A stretch of 64,000 nt of DNA from an uncultured Bacilli bacterium. GTDB lineage: Bacteria; Bacillota_I; Bacilli_A; RF39; UBA660. The stretch is from NCBI GenBank assembly GCA_934096715.1, contig CAKOMQ010000002.1, forward strand, positions 1 to 64,000. Reading direction: 5' to 3'. Each line of letters begins with the position of its first letter. The stretch's first letter is position 1. Below, piece by piece: positions 42,895 to 51,803 of the stretch. The notes under the pieces are model-generated. The model searched no databases. It was given only the letters and a program-made list of their open reading frames with translations, and had not been told where the DNA came from. The translations under genes were made by a program, and so were the position numbers.

Positions 42895-43812
42895 TTCTTT
42901 TTTTATTAACCAATCAATTTTATCCAAATTAACATATTTAGTTATTTCATAATAAGCTTGTTTTAAAAATAATTCATACTTATCACATTTTTCAATTATA
43001 GGCATAAGTTTATCTTCACTTTCATTATCATTCATAATATGTTCATAAATATCAAAATAATAAGATGGATATAGAAGTCTTGCATATAACATGTGATATT
43101 CATATATATTTAATCTACATATTTTTAAATAAGTAGATAACTCAATTAAAGCATCTTCTCCACTAAAGAAAATCACTTTAATATATTCTGATATATCTCT
43201 TACACTTAAATCAAATATAAAAGATAGTGGATTTAAATAATTATTACTTAAATTAGGATAGAATATTCTTCTATGAGATAAGCAAATTTTAGCACCATAT
43301 TCTTTATATAAAGATTCACATCTATTAACATAGCTAATAGCGTTCTCAGCAAGACCTATATAATAACCTAAGGTATCTAATATAATCTTTTTATCTTTAC
43401 CAAGTTTACTAACCTGTTCTTCTATATAATCAACTTTAGTACTCCATAAAGTTCCCCAGTTAAGTCTATATAACTTACTAGATTCATTATTTAAAGTTAA
43501 TAAATTATTGAAATCATTTATTCTAACTATGTCATATTCTTCTTTAGGACTTATAACTTTTAATAAAATATAATTTATATCTCCTACTTTAGAAAGTGGA
43601 GAGTTAAATATATTAAAAATAATTTCATGTACTAAGACATTTTTATACTTAAGTTCACTAATTACTTTTAGTAAATCATTTAATTCTTCTTCTGTACGAT
43701 TATAATACGTAAATATATATTCAAAATTATTATAAAAAAAAGAGTAATAATCTTGGTTATCATTAATATCATAAACATCTAAATTATAATAATAACTAAT
43801 ATACTCTTTCAT
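42889..43812 (-). CDS. YutH/CotS-like spore coat kinase family protein
   Basis: A 307-residue protein with the pattern of the CotS/YutH phosphotransferase-like family: an N-terminal sensor-like part, WGTLWSTKVDYIEEQVSKLG near residue 120, LSHRRIFYPNLSNNY, FIFDLSVRDISEYIK, and a C-terminal WLIKKE. A full kinase active site is not evident. YutH is linked to the spore coat in Bacillus, next to yutI as here. Assignment depends partly on neighbours. Confidence 0.5.
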   Translation of the reverse strand: MKEYISYYYNLDVYDINDNQDYYSFFYNNFEYIFTYYNRTEEELNDLLKVISELKYKNVLVHEIIFNIFNSPLSKVGDINYILLKVISPKEEYDIVRINDFNNLLTLNNESSKLYRLNWGTLWSTKVDYIEEQVSKLGKDKKIILDTLGYYIGLAENAISYVNRCESLYKEYGAKICLSHRRIFYPNLSNNYLNPLSFIFDLSVRDISEYIKVIFFSGEDALIELSTYLKICRLNIYEYHMLYARLLYPSYYFDIYEHIMNDNESEDKLMPIIEKCDKYELFLKQAYYEITKYVNLDKIDWLIKKEL

Positions 43813-43849
43813 ACTAAAGTATATAAAAAAAATCAGATTTTATTCTGAT

Positions 43850-44887
43850 TTATTGATTAATATTTTTTTTAAATTGTTCCACTAATGCATCAAACATATT
43901 TGAACAAGCTTCTAAGAATGCATCTTTTTGAGCTTTTATCATTTCTTCATTTAATATACTTGATTGTTCCACTACTGGAGTATCAGTAACTACTTGTGTA
44001 TCTTCTACTTGAGTTACTGGTTCAACTACAGGTGTTGGATCAACAACTGCTGGTGTAGGTTCTGCAACTGGTTCCATAGTAGGCATTGTAGGCATCTCAA
44101 CTTGTGGAGTAGCCACAACTGGTTCTGGTGTTACCGGAGCCACTGGTTCAGTTATAACTGGTTCACTAACAGTAGGCATAACAGGCTCTACTACTGGTGT
44201 TTCTGGCATAACAGGTATTTGTGGACTAGCAGGTATTTCATTAACACTTGTATTAACTACTGGAGTTGGATTAACTATTTGATTCATATTTAAATCCATA
44301 GGCGCAACAACTTCAGGAGTTACACTAGGCATAACAGGAGTTGCAGGCATTACTGGTTCAACTGCAGGTGCATCAATAACCGGTTCACTTACTGGTGTGA
44401 TACTTGGCATAACAGGTTCTGCTTGTTTGGTTGTAGGTTCACTAGTAGGTACCACTACATCAGGCATAACACTAGTTTCTGTTGCAGTAGGTACTACTTC
44501 TTCAATAGGAGTTTCCATAGTTTGAGTACTTGCTACTTCTACTGGTTGATAAGCATTCTTTAAAGCATCAAAAGACGGAACAGGTAAAGTAAGTTGAGTA
44601 TAATAAATATCATCAGCATTTATACTTTCACCAACACTTATGTAATCTAATTTATTACCTGCGATAATTTGTTTTAAACTCTCTTTTACTTGAGTCCACT
44701 CATTTTGATCAGAAATTTTAGTTAACTTATTACCTACTAATTTACAAACTAAAATAATAGGAAGTCCCATTGATCCATTCATTTCATTATCTAAGATTAA
44801 ATAATTATTATCTCCACTTTTAAACGCATTTATTAAAGGCTTCTCTAAACTAACTCCAGAAGCTAAATTAATTTTTATTTTACTCAT
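43850..44887 (-). CDS. protein with Pro/Val/Thr-rich low-complexity region
   Basis: A 345-residue protein. Residues 1-115 form a folded domain (GDNNYLILDNEMNGSMGLPI, DYISVGESINADDI). Residues about 116-310 are repeats built on P-V-M-P-x-T and E-P-V, without fixed period. The last 35 residues are helical (EACSNMFDALVEQFKKNI). There is no signal peptide or membrane helix, so it is probably cytoplasmic. A flexible linker between two binding ends is the simplest reading. Many proline pairs may need EF-P. Confidence 0.55.
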   Translation of the reverse strand: MSKIKINLASGVSLEKPLINAFKSGDNNYLILDNEMNGSMGLPIILVCKLVGNKLTKISDQNEWTQVKESLKQIIAGNKLDYISVGESINADDIYYTQLTLPVPSFDALKNAYQPVEVASTQTMETPIEEVVPTATETSVMPDVVVPTSEPTTKQAEPVMPSITPVSEPVIDAPAVEPVMPATPVMPSVTPEVVAPMDLNMNQIVNPTPVVNTSVNEIPASPQIPVMPETPVVEPVMPTVSEPVITEPVAPVTPEPVVATPQVEMPTMPTMEPVAEPTPAVVDPTPVVEPVTQVEDTQVVTDTPVVEQSSILNEEMIKAQKDAFLEACSNMFDALVEQFKKNINQ

Positions 44888-44932
44888 ATTATCTATTCCC
44901 TTCTTATTCTACAAAAAATTATAACAAAATTA

Positions 44933-45214
44933 TTATTTATTTTCAAGTTTTTCTAATATAAAATATTTACACCCATAAGCACAATTATTTTTTATATAAC
45001 TATCAACCTTATTATAATCATTAATCTCTTTATAAAATTTATTATTCTTTTTATTAAAACCTTTTAATCTAAGCTTGTTATAAGCCCAATCACCAACAAT
45101 GTAATCATAACAGTCAAAATAATCAGTCATCATTTCTTCAAGCATACTTATATCTATAGTTTTATCTTCATCTTTTATTACTTTATATTTTTTATTTTTT
45201 ATTTCTATTATCAT
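44933..45214 (-). CDS. yutD: YutD-family protein
   Basis: A 93-residue protein matching YutD: DCYDYIVGDWAYNKLRLKGF near the middle and CAYGCKYFILEKLE at the end, both family hallmarks. The function is unknown. Its place in a cluster with yutH-, yutI- and yunB-like genes parallels the Bacillus yut-yun region. Intact. Confidence 0.85.
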   Translation of the reverse strand: MIIEIKNKKYKVIKDEDKTIDISMLEEMMTDYFDCYDYIVGDWAYNKLRLKGFNKKNNKFYKEINDYNKVDSYIKNNCAYGCKYFILEKLENK

Positions 45215-45225
45215 TTTTCTTCCCC

Positions 45226-46047
45226 CTAAACAATAACACTTACAAATATAGTTATAATCATTATTGTAGTAACAATCACACTCATAATAAGTAAGATATC
45301 TACATAACCATTACCAGTAGTTACTTTATTTCTTTCGTATAATAATTTCTTAATTTCATTATCTAATAAATACTTCTTATTCATCGTATTATCATCTATA
45401 TTAAAATATGAATATATTTCTTTATTAACTTCTTTAACTTCATCATTATTCATTTTACTAATATCAGCTAATTTAAAGTTAAATAACTTATAAATATTTA
45501 AATCAAGTAATTCTTTATTTTCTTGCTTTATTATAGGTACTGCTTTATTTATTTCTTCTTGATAATACTTAGCAACTTCATATATATCAACACTATTTAA
45601 ATAATTAAAGGATTGTCTTAAAGGATCACTTGTAACGGGTGTATAAAGTAAATCAAAGAATTCTTTATAATCACTATCTACTAAGTTACCATCTTGTTTT
45701 TTTAAAACAAATAAATCTATCATTAATTTTTGTAATAATATAAAATAACTATTCTTACCCTTTCCTGTTTCTCCACTCTTTTCTATATTAGAATACATAT
45801 CAAACATAAAAAACAAATTATCTACTTGATTATCATTAGCACCATATTTTTTCAAATTATCTTTTATAGCCATTTCATTTAAAGAATAATAAGGATTTAA
45901 GATATCTAATTCTCCATAAATATTAACAAGCATACGAACCATAACAACTAAAAATGAATTATATTCTTTACTCCATGGTTCACTTTTTTTTAATATATAA
46001 GTTTTTATTGCGTTATCAAATGGTTCATTTATAAATGCACTTGTCAT
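45226..46047 (-). CDS. hypothetical tail-anchored membrane protein
   Basis: A 273-residue, mainly helical protein with one C-terminal membrane segment (YVDILLIMSVIVTTIMIITI). No signal peptide. Tail-anchored placement leaves the bulk in the cytoplasm. It lies between yutD and yunB-like genes. I do not recognise the family. The neighbour context weakly suggests envelope or spore assembly. Confidence 0.55.
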   Translation of the reverse strand: MTSAFINEPFDNAIKTYILKKSEPWSKEYNSFLVVMVRMLVNIYGELDILNPYYSLNEMAIKDNLKKYGANDNQVDNLFFMFDMYSNIEKSGETGKGKNSYFILLQKLMIDLFVLKKQDGNLVDSDYKEFFDLLYTPVTSDPLRQSFNYLNSVDIYEVAKYYQEEINKAVPIIKQENKELLDLNIYKLFNFKLADISKMNNDEVKEVNKEIYSYFNIDDNTMNKKYLLDNEIKKLLYERNKVTTGNGYVDILLIMSVIVTTIMIITIFVSVIV

Positions 46048-46095
46048 ATCTTCACCCTATTCTATATTACAATTATATCAGAAATATCCTTATTT

Positions 46096-46830
46096 TCAAG
46101 TATTCTTCTTTAAAATATTACTATTACTTTCTAGACCATTTGGATAAAATTCAGGTACTCTACCATTTACAACAATTGCATTAATTAAAATATCATAATC
46201 AATTGTATCAATCTTTTTAACTACAGGAGTAGTTATTTGTTCATTTATTTTAACAGTAACATATATTTCTAAAAGAGCATTATTAAATCCATACTCTGTA
46301 ACTTTAGTTTTTATATTAGTAAGTAAAGATCCCGTAAAATGAAAATAAACAGGTATTTTAGGACCCCAACTAGCAATAAACATATTATCACTACCAAAAA
46401 ATACAGGTACTAATAAGTATTGTCCATACTTATCATGTTTTAAATAATAATCATCTACTTCTATATCTAATTTACCATTCTCAAATTCATTAATAGCACT
46501 CTTTAGTATTTCAGATATGTTAGTTAATAATTTATAAGTATTCTCCATATCATAATCAACACTTATTATTTCATTATCACTATTTTTTACAACTTTAAAT
46601 ATATCTTTAGTACTATTTTTATTTATAACATCATCCGTTATTAAATCTGAAAAAAACTGATAAGTAACCTTTTCTATTTTATGATGAGTAAGAGACAATA
46701 ACTTTTGAGTATTCTTTTTACCATAATAATTAAATAATATAGTAGAAAATACACCTGAAGCCAAAAAAACAATTACTAACATCTTAGCAATTGTTTTTTT
46801 ATTATATTTTTTACTCTTAAACTTTCTCAT
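46096..46830 (-). CDS. yunB: YunB-like sporulation protein
   Basis: A 244-residue protein with an N-terminal membrane helix (KTIAKMLVIVFLASGVFSTI) and the YunB domain: WGPKIPVYFHFTGSLLTNIK, KVTEYGFNNALLEIYVTVKI, and NGRVPEFYPNG. YunB is under sporulation control in Bacillus and affects spore formation. It is one of the best clues that this lineage kept part of the sporulation programme. It is full length. Confidence 0.88.
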   Translation of the reverse strand: MRKFKSKKYNKKTIAKMLVIVFLASGVFSTILFNYYGKKNTQKLLSLTHHKIEKVTYQFFSDLITDDVINKNSTKDIFKVVKNSDNEIISVDYDMENTYKLLTNISEILKSAINEFENGKLDIEVDDYYLKHDKYGQYLLVPVFFGSDNMFIASWGPKIPVYFHFTGSLLTNIKTKVTEYGFNNALLEIYVTVKINEQITTPVVKKIDTIDYDILINAIVVNGRVPEFYPNGLESNSNILKKNT

Positions 46831-46848
46831 ATAAAACTATATGAATAA

Positions 46849-47652
46849 TTAAAAGAAAATAGATTTAACTAACACATAAATTCCAAATATAAACGCTACT
46901 ATTATAAGTCCAATTAATATCTTTATTGGTAAACTCATCTTATCATTTACATCTATAAAGTCATCACTTAATATTTCATTACTTGTCGTATAGAAAGATT
47001 TTTCTAATTCTTCGGCTGTTTCACTAACATCACTAGTTTCATCAATAATTGCGTTATGATCGATTTCTTCTTCTATTTCCACATCTTCCTTCATAGCCCC
47101 TAGAACTTCTGTATCATCATCACCTTTTAAGTCAAGTAAATCAAAATCATCTTCGATCTTATTACTAGCGTTTTTCAATTGTTTTTCATTTAAAGCAATT
47201 GTATTTATAAGTTCTGCTAAATTATCTTCCGGAGTAGATACTTCTTCTTTCTCTTTATTAACATCTATATTTTTTAAAATATCATATTGAGTATCTCTTA
47301 TCTTTTTTAATCTTTCTTCTTGATAATCTACTGTCTTTTCTTCACGAGCTTTTTCTAATACTGCATTAATATCATATTCTTTAGTATCTTCTCTTTCTAC
47401 TACTTCTTCTTCAACTTCTTCAATATTAATACTTTTTCTTTTAGGAGTTTCATTATATTTAGTATCAAGAATTTTCTTTATTTTTTCTATATCAATTTCT
47501 GGTTTAGAATCACCTAGAACAGTTGCGTTACTTTTAATACTATAATTTTCTAATTCACTTTTACTTATATCTTTATATAATTCTTGATTTCTAGTAGTTC
47601 TAGTTACCAAATTTTCCGGTTCTTCATAATATTTATTCATTCTTGATCCCAT
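46849..47652 (-). CDS. acidic tail-anchored protein
   Basis: A 267-residue protein with a very acidic, disordered body (EEVEEEVVEREDTKEYDI, coiled segments) and a C-terminal membrane helix (IKILIGLIIVAFIFGIYVLV). Two starts are possible (MGSRMNKYY at 47652 or MNKYY at 47640). It may scaffold other proteins at the membrane. No family recognised. Confidence 0.55.
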   Translation of the reverse strand: MGSRMNKYYEEPENLVTRTTRNQELYKDISKSELENYSIKSNATVLGDSKPEIDIEKIKKILDTKYNETPKRKSINIEEVEEEVVEREDTKEYDINAVLEKAREEKTVDYQEERLKKIRDTQYDILKNIDVNKEKEEVSTPEDNLAELINTIALNEKQLKNASNKIEDDFDLLDLKGDDDTEVLGAMKEDVEIEEEIDHNAIIDETSDVSETAEELEKSFYTTSNEILSDDFIDVNDKMSLPIKILIGLIIVAFIFGIYVLVKSIFF

Positions 47653-47774
47653 GTACTAACACCTCGTATATATCATATCATATTCTATTTTGAATTTAAA
47701 ATACTTTTAACAAGTATTTACTTTATCTAGACACATTCTAAATAATTTTATATAATCATAAGTAGGAGGAATGT

Positions 47775-48029
47775 ATGAAAAAATTATATGTAAATGAAGA
47801 TGCTTGTATAGGTTGTGGAGCATGTGTATCAATAGACCCTGAACATTTTGATTTTAATGATGAAGGTTTAAGCAACATTATAAGCAATGAAAATATTGAA
47901 AGTGAAGATGTAGTAAACGCTATCGAATCTTGCCCTACAAATGCTATTAAGTATGTAGAAAGCGAAAAAGAAGAATGTGAATGTGATAACTCATGTAGTG
48001 GATGTTCTTCTTGTGATTGTCACGAATAA
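47775..48029 (+). CDS. single-cluster ferredoxin with Cys-rich tail
   Basis: An 84-residue ferredoxin. CIGCGACVSIDPEHFDFN and the partner Cys in AIESCPTNAIKY bind one 4Fe-4S cluster. The last 18 residues hold seven extra cysteines (ECECDNSCSGCSSCDC), not usual in this family and perhaps a metal-binding tail. AGTAGGAGG precedes the start. Small electron carrier; partner unknown. Confidence 0.9.
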   Translation: MKKLYVNEDACIGCGACVSIDPEHFDFNDEGLSNIISNENIESEDVVNAIESCPTNAIKYVESEKEECECDNSCSGCSSCDCHE

Positions 48030-48044
48030 AAAATAGTTTTAAAA

Positions 48045-48069
48045 GCAACTAACCCTAGTTGTTTTTTTG
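48045..48069 (+). terminator. ferredoxin terminator
   Basis: GCAACTA-ACCC-TAGTTGT followed by seven T, 16 bases after the ferredoxin stop. Confidence 0.85.
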
Positions 48070-48076
48070 TTATTTA

Positions 48077-48104
48077 AAAAAGCAGCTAGTACAACTAGTT
48101 GCCT
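48077..48104 (-). terminator. terminator of the ASCH-methyltransferase operon
   Basis: Minus-strand GGCAACTAG-TTGTA-CTAGCTGCT followed by TTTTT; it overlaps the stop end of the ASCH gene. Confidence 0.75.
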
Positions 48105-48487
48105 TCATCATAATTCCAAATACCTAATTTTCCTTTACATTCTATTGGATTAATAATTTCAATATCATCTAAAATCCAAGCATAATTACCAACTTCAAAT
48201 CTTCCACACACTAATTCATCTTCACCTACACTTTTTATATATTCAGGTGTCATTTCTACAACATCTACTAAATTACACTTACAAATAATCTTTCCATAAC
48301 TAGGGCTAATACCAGCATATAAATTCATAAGCTTCTTATTATTTAAAATATCTTTACTCATTTTACTAATACCAGCATGAATATATATTTCTCCCCTATA
48401 ATTAGTTTTCCAAGTTCTAGTTTCTACTTTTTTAATACCATGAAGTATTAAAGAAGCATAAGGCTCTCTTATAGTTAATACTTTCAT
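48095..48487 (-). CDS. ASCH-domain RNA-binding protein
   Basis: A 130-residue ASCH/PUA-like protein: LTIREPYASLILHGIKKVET followed by RTWKTNYRGEIYIHAG. The G-x-K-x-x-E-x-R motif is typical. ASCH domains bind RNA or modified nucleosides, and some have amidohydrolase activity. The gene overlaps the methyltransferase gene by four bases. Role unknown. Confidence 0.85.
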   Translation of the reverse strand: MKVLTIREPYASLILHGIKKVETRTWKTNYRGEIYIHAGISKMSKDILNNKKLMNLYAGISPSYGKIICKCNLVDVVEMTPEYIKSVGEDELVCGRFEVGNYAWILDDIEIINPIECKGKLGIWNYDEGN

Positions 48488-49152
48488 ATTTTCTTAATTA
48501 GTATATGAAAGTGGTATGATGAACATTCTTTATTATTACTAATAAAATAATCTTGTATATGTCTTACATCTATTATTTCAAAATCTTTAAACAATTCTTT
48601 TATCAAACTATAATCTGCATAAAAATGTGGAACTTTATATTCTGGTCCTTCTTCCATTTTAAGAAGAGTATTTTCATCTATTTTTGGCCAATCTTGTTTA
48701 TATCCCCAAGTTTTCTTACTACATAAAGTAATAAACGCTTCACCATCATGTTTTAATACTCTCTTAATTTCTTGAATAGCTTTCTTTACTCCATTAGTAT
48801 CTGTATGAGATATAACATTATAACAAATAATTGACTCGATAGATTCATCATCATAAGGTAAATCAAGCATATCCCCTATTTTAAAATCTATGTTATTTAA
48901 GTTTAATTCTTCTGCCCATTTTTTAGTTTCACCTATTCCAGCTTCACTTATATCAAAAGAATAAACATAAAAATTATTAAGAGCAAACAAGATTGAGTGC
49001 CTTCCAACTCCACATCCTAAATCCAATATATTCTTCTTATTTTGATTAATCCATCTATTTAATAAATAATAACTATCTATACTAGGTATTTTCCAAAAAT
49101 TATCACTTACTATATTCCAATTCCATCCTTTTGACTCAGTCATTTTTTTCAA
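48484..49152 (-). CDS. class I SAM-dependent methyltransferase
   Basis: A 222-residue Rossmann methyltransferase. Motif I is NILDLGCGVGRHSILFA, then VYSFDISEAGI and GDMLDLPYDDESIESIICYN. No substrate domain. It overlaps both neighbours (the HD/P-loop gene upstream by 17 bases and the ASCH gene), so the three form an operon, perhaps nucleotide or RNA-related. Substrate not predictable. Confidence 0.88.
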   Translation of the reverse strand: MKKMTESKGWNWNIVSDNFWKIPSIDSYYLLNRWINQNKKNILDLGCGVGRHSILFALNNFYVYSFDISEAGIGETKKWAEELNLNNIDFKIGDMLDLPYDDESIESIICYNVISHTDTNGVKKAIQEIKRVLKHDGEAFITLCSKKTWGYKQDWPKIDENTLLKMEEGPEYKVPHFYADYSLIKELFKDFEIIDVRHIQDYFISNNKECSSYHFHILIKKI

Positions 49153-50485
49153 TAAAGCCTTTCAAATATTCATTAATTTCATCAATATATTTTTTTCTCA
49201 TTACATCTAATATATTATTAGCAATACTCACTGATACATCTCTTTCACTTTTATTAGTAGTATCAACAAACACAATATTAATATCATTATTACCTAAGTT
49301 ATTCTTACATTCTAATAAAGATACATTATATTCATTAACATTTTCTTCATTTAAGAATCTTCTTCTTTCTAAAGACAAATTATTATGATACTCCCTTTTT
49401 ATGCTAGTAAGTGGATCAGTATAGGTAGCAACCACTACATCAATATTATCTTTTATAATAGGTGTATATTTATCTAAGAATTCCTTATAATCTTTTTTCT
49501 TTATACCTTTCTTTTTATATAATCTATCCATCCAAATAACCCTATCAAATAAACATCTATCTACAATCAAAATATCTTTATTATCTTTTAAATTCTTTTT
49601 TAAATCTTTTAATACATGTTCAGGAATTATTTTGTTGATTTCTTCTTTACTTAAATCTTTTATACTAGGATATAATTCATTCTTATAATAATCACTTGTT
49701 GTAAATTCTTCAATTATACCTATAGTATAGCCACCATTTTTAAAGAAATCTTTTAAACTATTTATAAGTGTTGTTTTACCTGTTCTAGGAGTCCCAGTAA
49801 ATTCAATAACAAAAGTATTTAAATCAAAGTTATTTTTAAGTTTCATTAACTCTTTCTTCTTATAATGAAGTTTTTTTAATTCCTTTAATTCGTCTCTTTT
49901 ATCTTCAAATATAATATCTTCTAAATATTCATCATAACTATTATTAAATATACTATCTATTAATTCTTTTAATCTAAGAAACATTGGATGAATATTTTCT
50001 TCATTATATATTAAACTTTCATAAATATTTTCATAATACCATTTTTGTTTATCATATCCCCTATTAAATGAAGAAAAATCATAATAATCTACTTTTCCAA
50101 TGCATATTTGTAAATCTTCTAAGTTACTTATTTTATCTGCTGCCACTATTGCTTTATGTCTAATATCTAATTCTTTTACTTCTTCAATAGTTCTTCTTTT
50201 TCTTTCTTCCCATTCTAAACTCTTATCTTTTTCGCTATCTCCAAGTACTAAAGATAATACATCATCTCCAAAAGATTCTTTAATATCATGACTATCAAAA
50301 TCTGTATCTTCGATAACGTCATGTAAATATCCTGCAGCCACTACATTATCATCAAATCCATAAGATTCTAATATACCCGCAACATCTATTGGATGCACTA
50401 TCATTGGTTTATCTTTATCACTTTTTCTTAATTGCCCATAATGAGCTTTGATAGCAAATTCACGGGCTTGCTTCTTTATATTCAT
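49136..50485 (-). CDS. HD hydrolase fused to a P-loop kinase-like domain
   Basis: About 449 residues. Residues 1-170 are a RelA/SpoT-like HD domain (IKAHYGQLRKSDKDKPMIVH, GYLHDVIEDT, VAADKISNLEDL). Residues about 220-440 form a P-loop domain with Walker A FTGTPRTGKTTLINSL and DILIVDRCLFDRVIW, like deoxynucleoside or dTMP-type kinases. Such fusions are rare to my knowledge. I start at ATG 50485 after AAGGTGG. It may handle nucleotides or alarmones. Both domains look intact. Confidence 0.8.
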   Translation of the reverse strand: MNIKKQAREFAIKAHYGQLRKSDKDKPMIVHPIDVAGILESYGFDDNVVAAGYLHDVIEDTDFDSHDIKESFGDDVLSLVLGDSEKDKSLEWEERKRRTIEEVKELDIRHKAIVAADKISNLEDLQICIGKVDYYDFSSFNRGYDKQKWYYENIYESLIYNEENIHPMFLRLKELIDSIFNNSYDEYLEDIIFEDKRDELKELKKLHYKKKELMKLKNNFDLNTFVIEFTGTPRTGKTTLINSLKDFFKNGGYTIGIIEEFTTSDYYKNELYPSIKDLSKEEINKIIPEHVLKDLKKNLKDNKDILIVDRCLFDRVIWMDRLYKKKGIKKKDYKEFLDKYTPIIKDNIDVVVATYTDPLTSIKREYHNNLSLERRRFLNEENVNEYNVSLLECKNNLGNNDINIVFVDTTNKSERDVSVSIANNILDVMRKKYIDEINEYLKGFIEKND

Positions 50486-50564
50486 AACTAACACCACCTT
50501 ACAAATAGATTATATCATAATCACATTTTTTTAGATATTATTTTCATTAATTATATTTACTATG

Positions 50565-50596
50565 CAAAAAAGTTATTCCAGTACACTGGAATAACT
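50565..50596 (-). terminator. perfect 12-bp hairpin with T-run
   Basis: AGTTATTCCAGT-AC-ACTGGAATAACT. On the minus strand a run of six T follows. It would end a transcript coming from the relic region and isolate the HD/P-loop gene. Confidence 0.75.
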
Positions 50597-50784
50597 TTCA
50601 GACTGTTGACAAAAAAGCATGTTCAAAATATTTTTAGTAATTACTAACACGAAAAAAAGGAACAGCGTTCCCTTTTCTCCCCATAACAAAATGGGCATTT
50701 CATTACATATTTATAATATCAGGTTTAATGATCATTGTAAACATATTCGAAATTATTTTTTAAATTTTATTAATCAGCTTTTTA

Positions 50785-50866
50785 AAACAAAAACAAGTTA
50801 GACGCATCCAACTTGCTTAGGTGTAGTCCGAAGACATTCACCGCAATTCATATTTATGAATACACC
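50785..50866 (-). pseudogene. possible 3' end of an IS200/IS605 tnpB with structured RNA
   Basis: A minus-strand frame ends NCGECLRTTPKQVGCV-stop (stop at 50798), similar to TnpB C-termini of the CGE-x-x-RP...KQ type. The same bases fold: GGTGTA/TACACC enclosing TTCAT/ATGAA and GTC-TTCG-GAC, followed by CAAGTT/AACTTG and a T-run. In such elements the 3' end of tnpB is also the omegaRNA scaffold. Only this end remains. Resemblance is short, so confidence is low. Confidence 0.35.
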
Positions 50867-50968
50867 ATGATAATATTATTTGCAATATATGATTATTTAC
50901 AAAATATAACATGTTTAATTGTTAATAGATATGTTATAATTATGTAAAATAGATTGGAGATTATTAAC

Positions 50969-51544
50969 ATGTTTGTTAAAAATAAAATTATTGATGAAAA
51001 TAAAATCAGAGAAACAATAGAGAGCAAAAATCAAATAACAGAAGAATCATTAAGAAAAGATTGGCAAGATGTTCGTAAAATGAGCAAAGAAATCGATAAT
51101 TTAAAAGCTGGAGATGATGATTTTAATTTTTATGAAATGTATGAAATTACTTTTAGTGCTATTTTGCTTAGTTTAACTTTAGATGAATTAGAATACATAA
51201 ATGAAAACAATTTGTTTGGATTTGATGAATATAATATACTGGATTATAGATGTAAAATGAATCTAGAAAGAAAAATTAATTATTATAAACAAATTCTTTT
51301 TGACTTAACTAATTGTATGCAACAAGGAGATTTAGGCAGTTATTTTAGTAAATGTGGAGATTTATTTCACATGAGTGCTGTAGGATTAGGGATCACAACT
51401 TTTTTAGGATTAAACAGAAACGATGCTGAACTTACTCCAGAAGGAGAAAAATTAAAAACTTGTATAGAAAATATTAAACAATTACATAAGAATGAAATTA
51501 AACAAAAAATTGCAGCATCTAATTGTGGACAATCTACAAGATAA
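50969..51544 (+). CDS. orphan hypothetical protein
   Basis: A 191-residue soluble protein, helical and acidic (DVRKMSKEIDNLKAGDDDFN, ISALL-type helices in the middle, GLGITTFLGLNRND). No membrane helix. I take ATG 50969, since TTGGAG lies eight bases upstream; an apparent TTG start at 50954 lies inside that site. It stands alone between a transposon relic and a tRNA gene, opposite to both operons, which fits an acquired cargo gene. No family recognised. Confidence 0.6.
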   Translation: MFVKNKIIDENKIRETIESKNQITEESLRKDWQDVRKMSKEIDNLKAGDDDFNFYEMYEITFSAILLSLTLDELEYINENNLFGFDEYNILDYRCKMNLERKINYYKQILFDLTNCMQQGDLGSYFSKCGDLFHMSAVGLGITTFLGLNRNDAELTPEGEKLKTCIENIKQLHKNEIKQKIAASNCGQSTR

Positions 51545-51560
51545 AAAAATATTATCATAA

Positions 51561-51621
51561 TAAAAGCCATAACATATTTTACTCACTTACGAGTAAAAGA
51601 AAAAATAGGCTTTTATTTTTT
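51561..51621 (+). terminator. two-part terminator of the orphan gene
   Basis: AAAAGCC pairs with GGCTTTT about 40 bases later, with an inner TTTTACTC/GAGTAAAA hairpin, then a T-run. A larger than usual intrinsic terminator. Confidence 0.7.
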
Positions 51622-51686
51622 TAATATCATACAAATTTTGAATAGATATTTAAAAAACGAACCCTAATAGTTCGTCATTATCAATT

Positions 51687-51772
51687 TGGTACCTGTGGTC
51701 GGACTCGAACCGACATGGTTAAAAACCGCTGGATTTTGAGTCCAGTGCGTCTACCAATTCCGCCACACAGGC
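51687..51772 (-). tRNA. tRNA-Leu (anticodon CAA)
   Basis: Class II tRNA on the minus strand: acceptor GCCTGTG with CACAGGT, encoded CCA (51687-51689), anticodon loop CTCAAAA giving CAA, T loop GGTTCGAGTC. The first acceptor pair is G-U. Confidence 0.96.
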
Positions 51773-51803
51773 ATCACTACTTAATTATACCTTAATTTAT
51801 CAA

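Larger units (their letters stand above)
50498..50968. other. gene-poor stretch with transposon relic and terminator
   Basis: Contains the perfect hairpin at 50565-50596, the possible tnpB end at 50785-50866, and a short minus-strand frame MKCPFCYGEKRERC with two CxxC-like pairs near 50640-50700 that is too short to call. The right end carries TATAAT at about 50934, the likely -10 of the gene starting at 50969. No intact gene is visible. Confidence 0.6.

Noticed and set aside
43964..44293. Trp/His/Tyr-rich plus-strand frame opposite the Pro/Val-rich protein
   Set aside because: Shadow of proline and valine codons.
50619..50801. Plus-strand 60-codon frame in the gene-poor stretch
   Set aside because: No ribosome site, low-complexity composition, and overlap with minus-strand hairpins.
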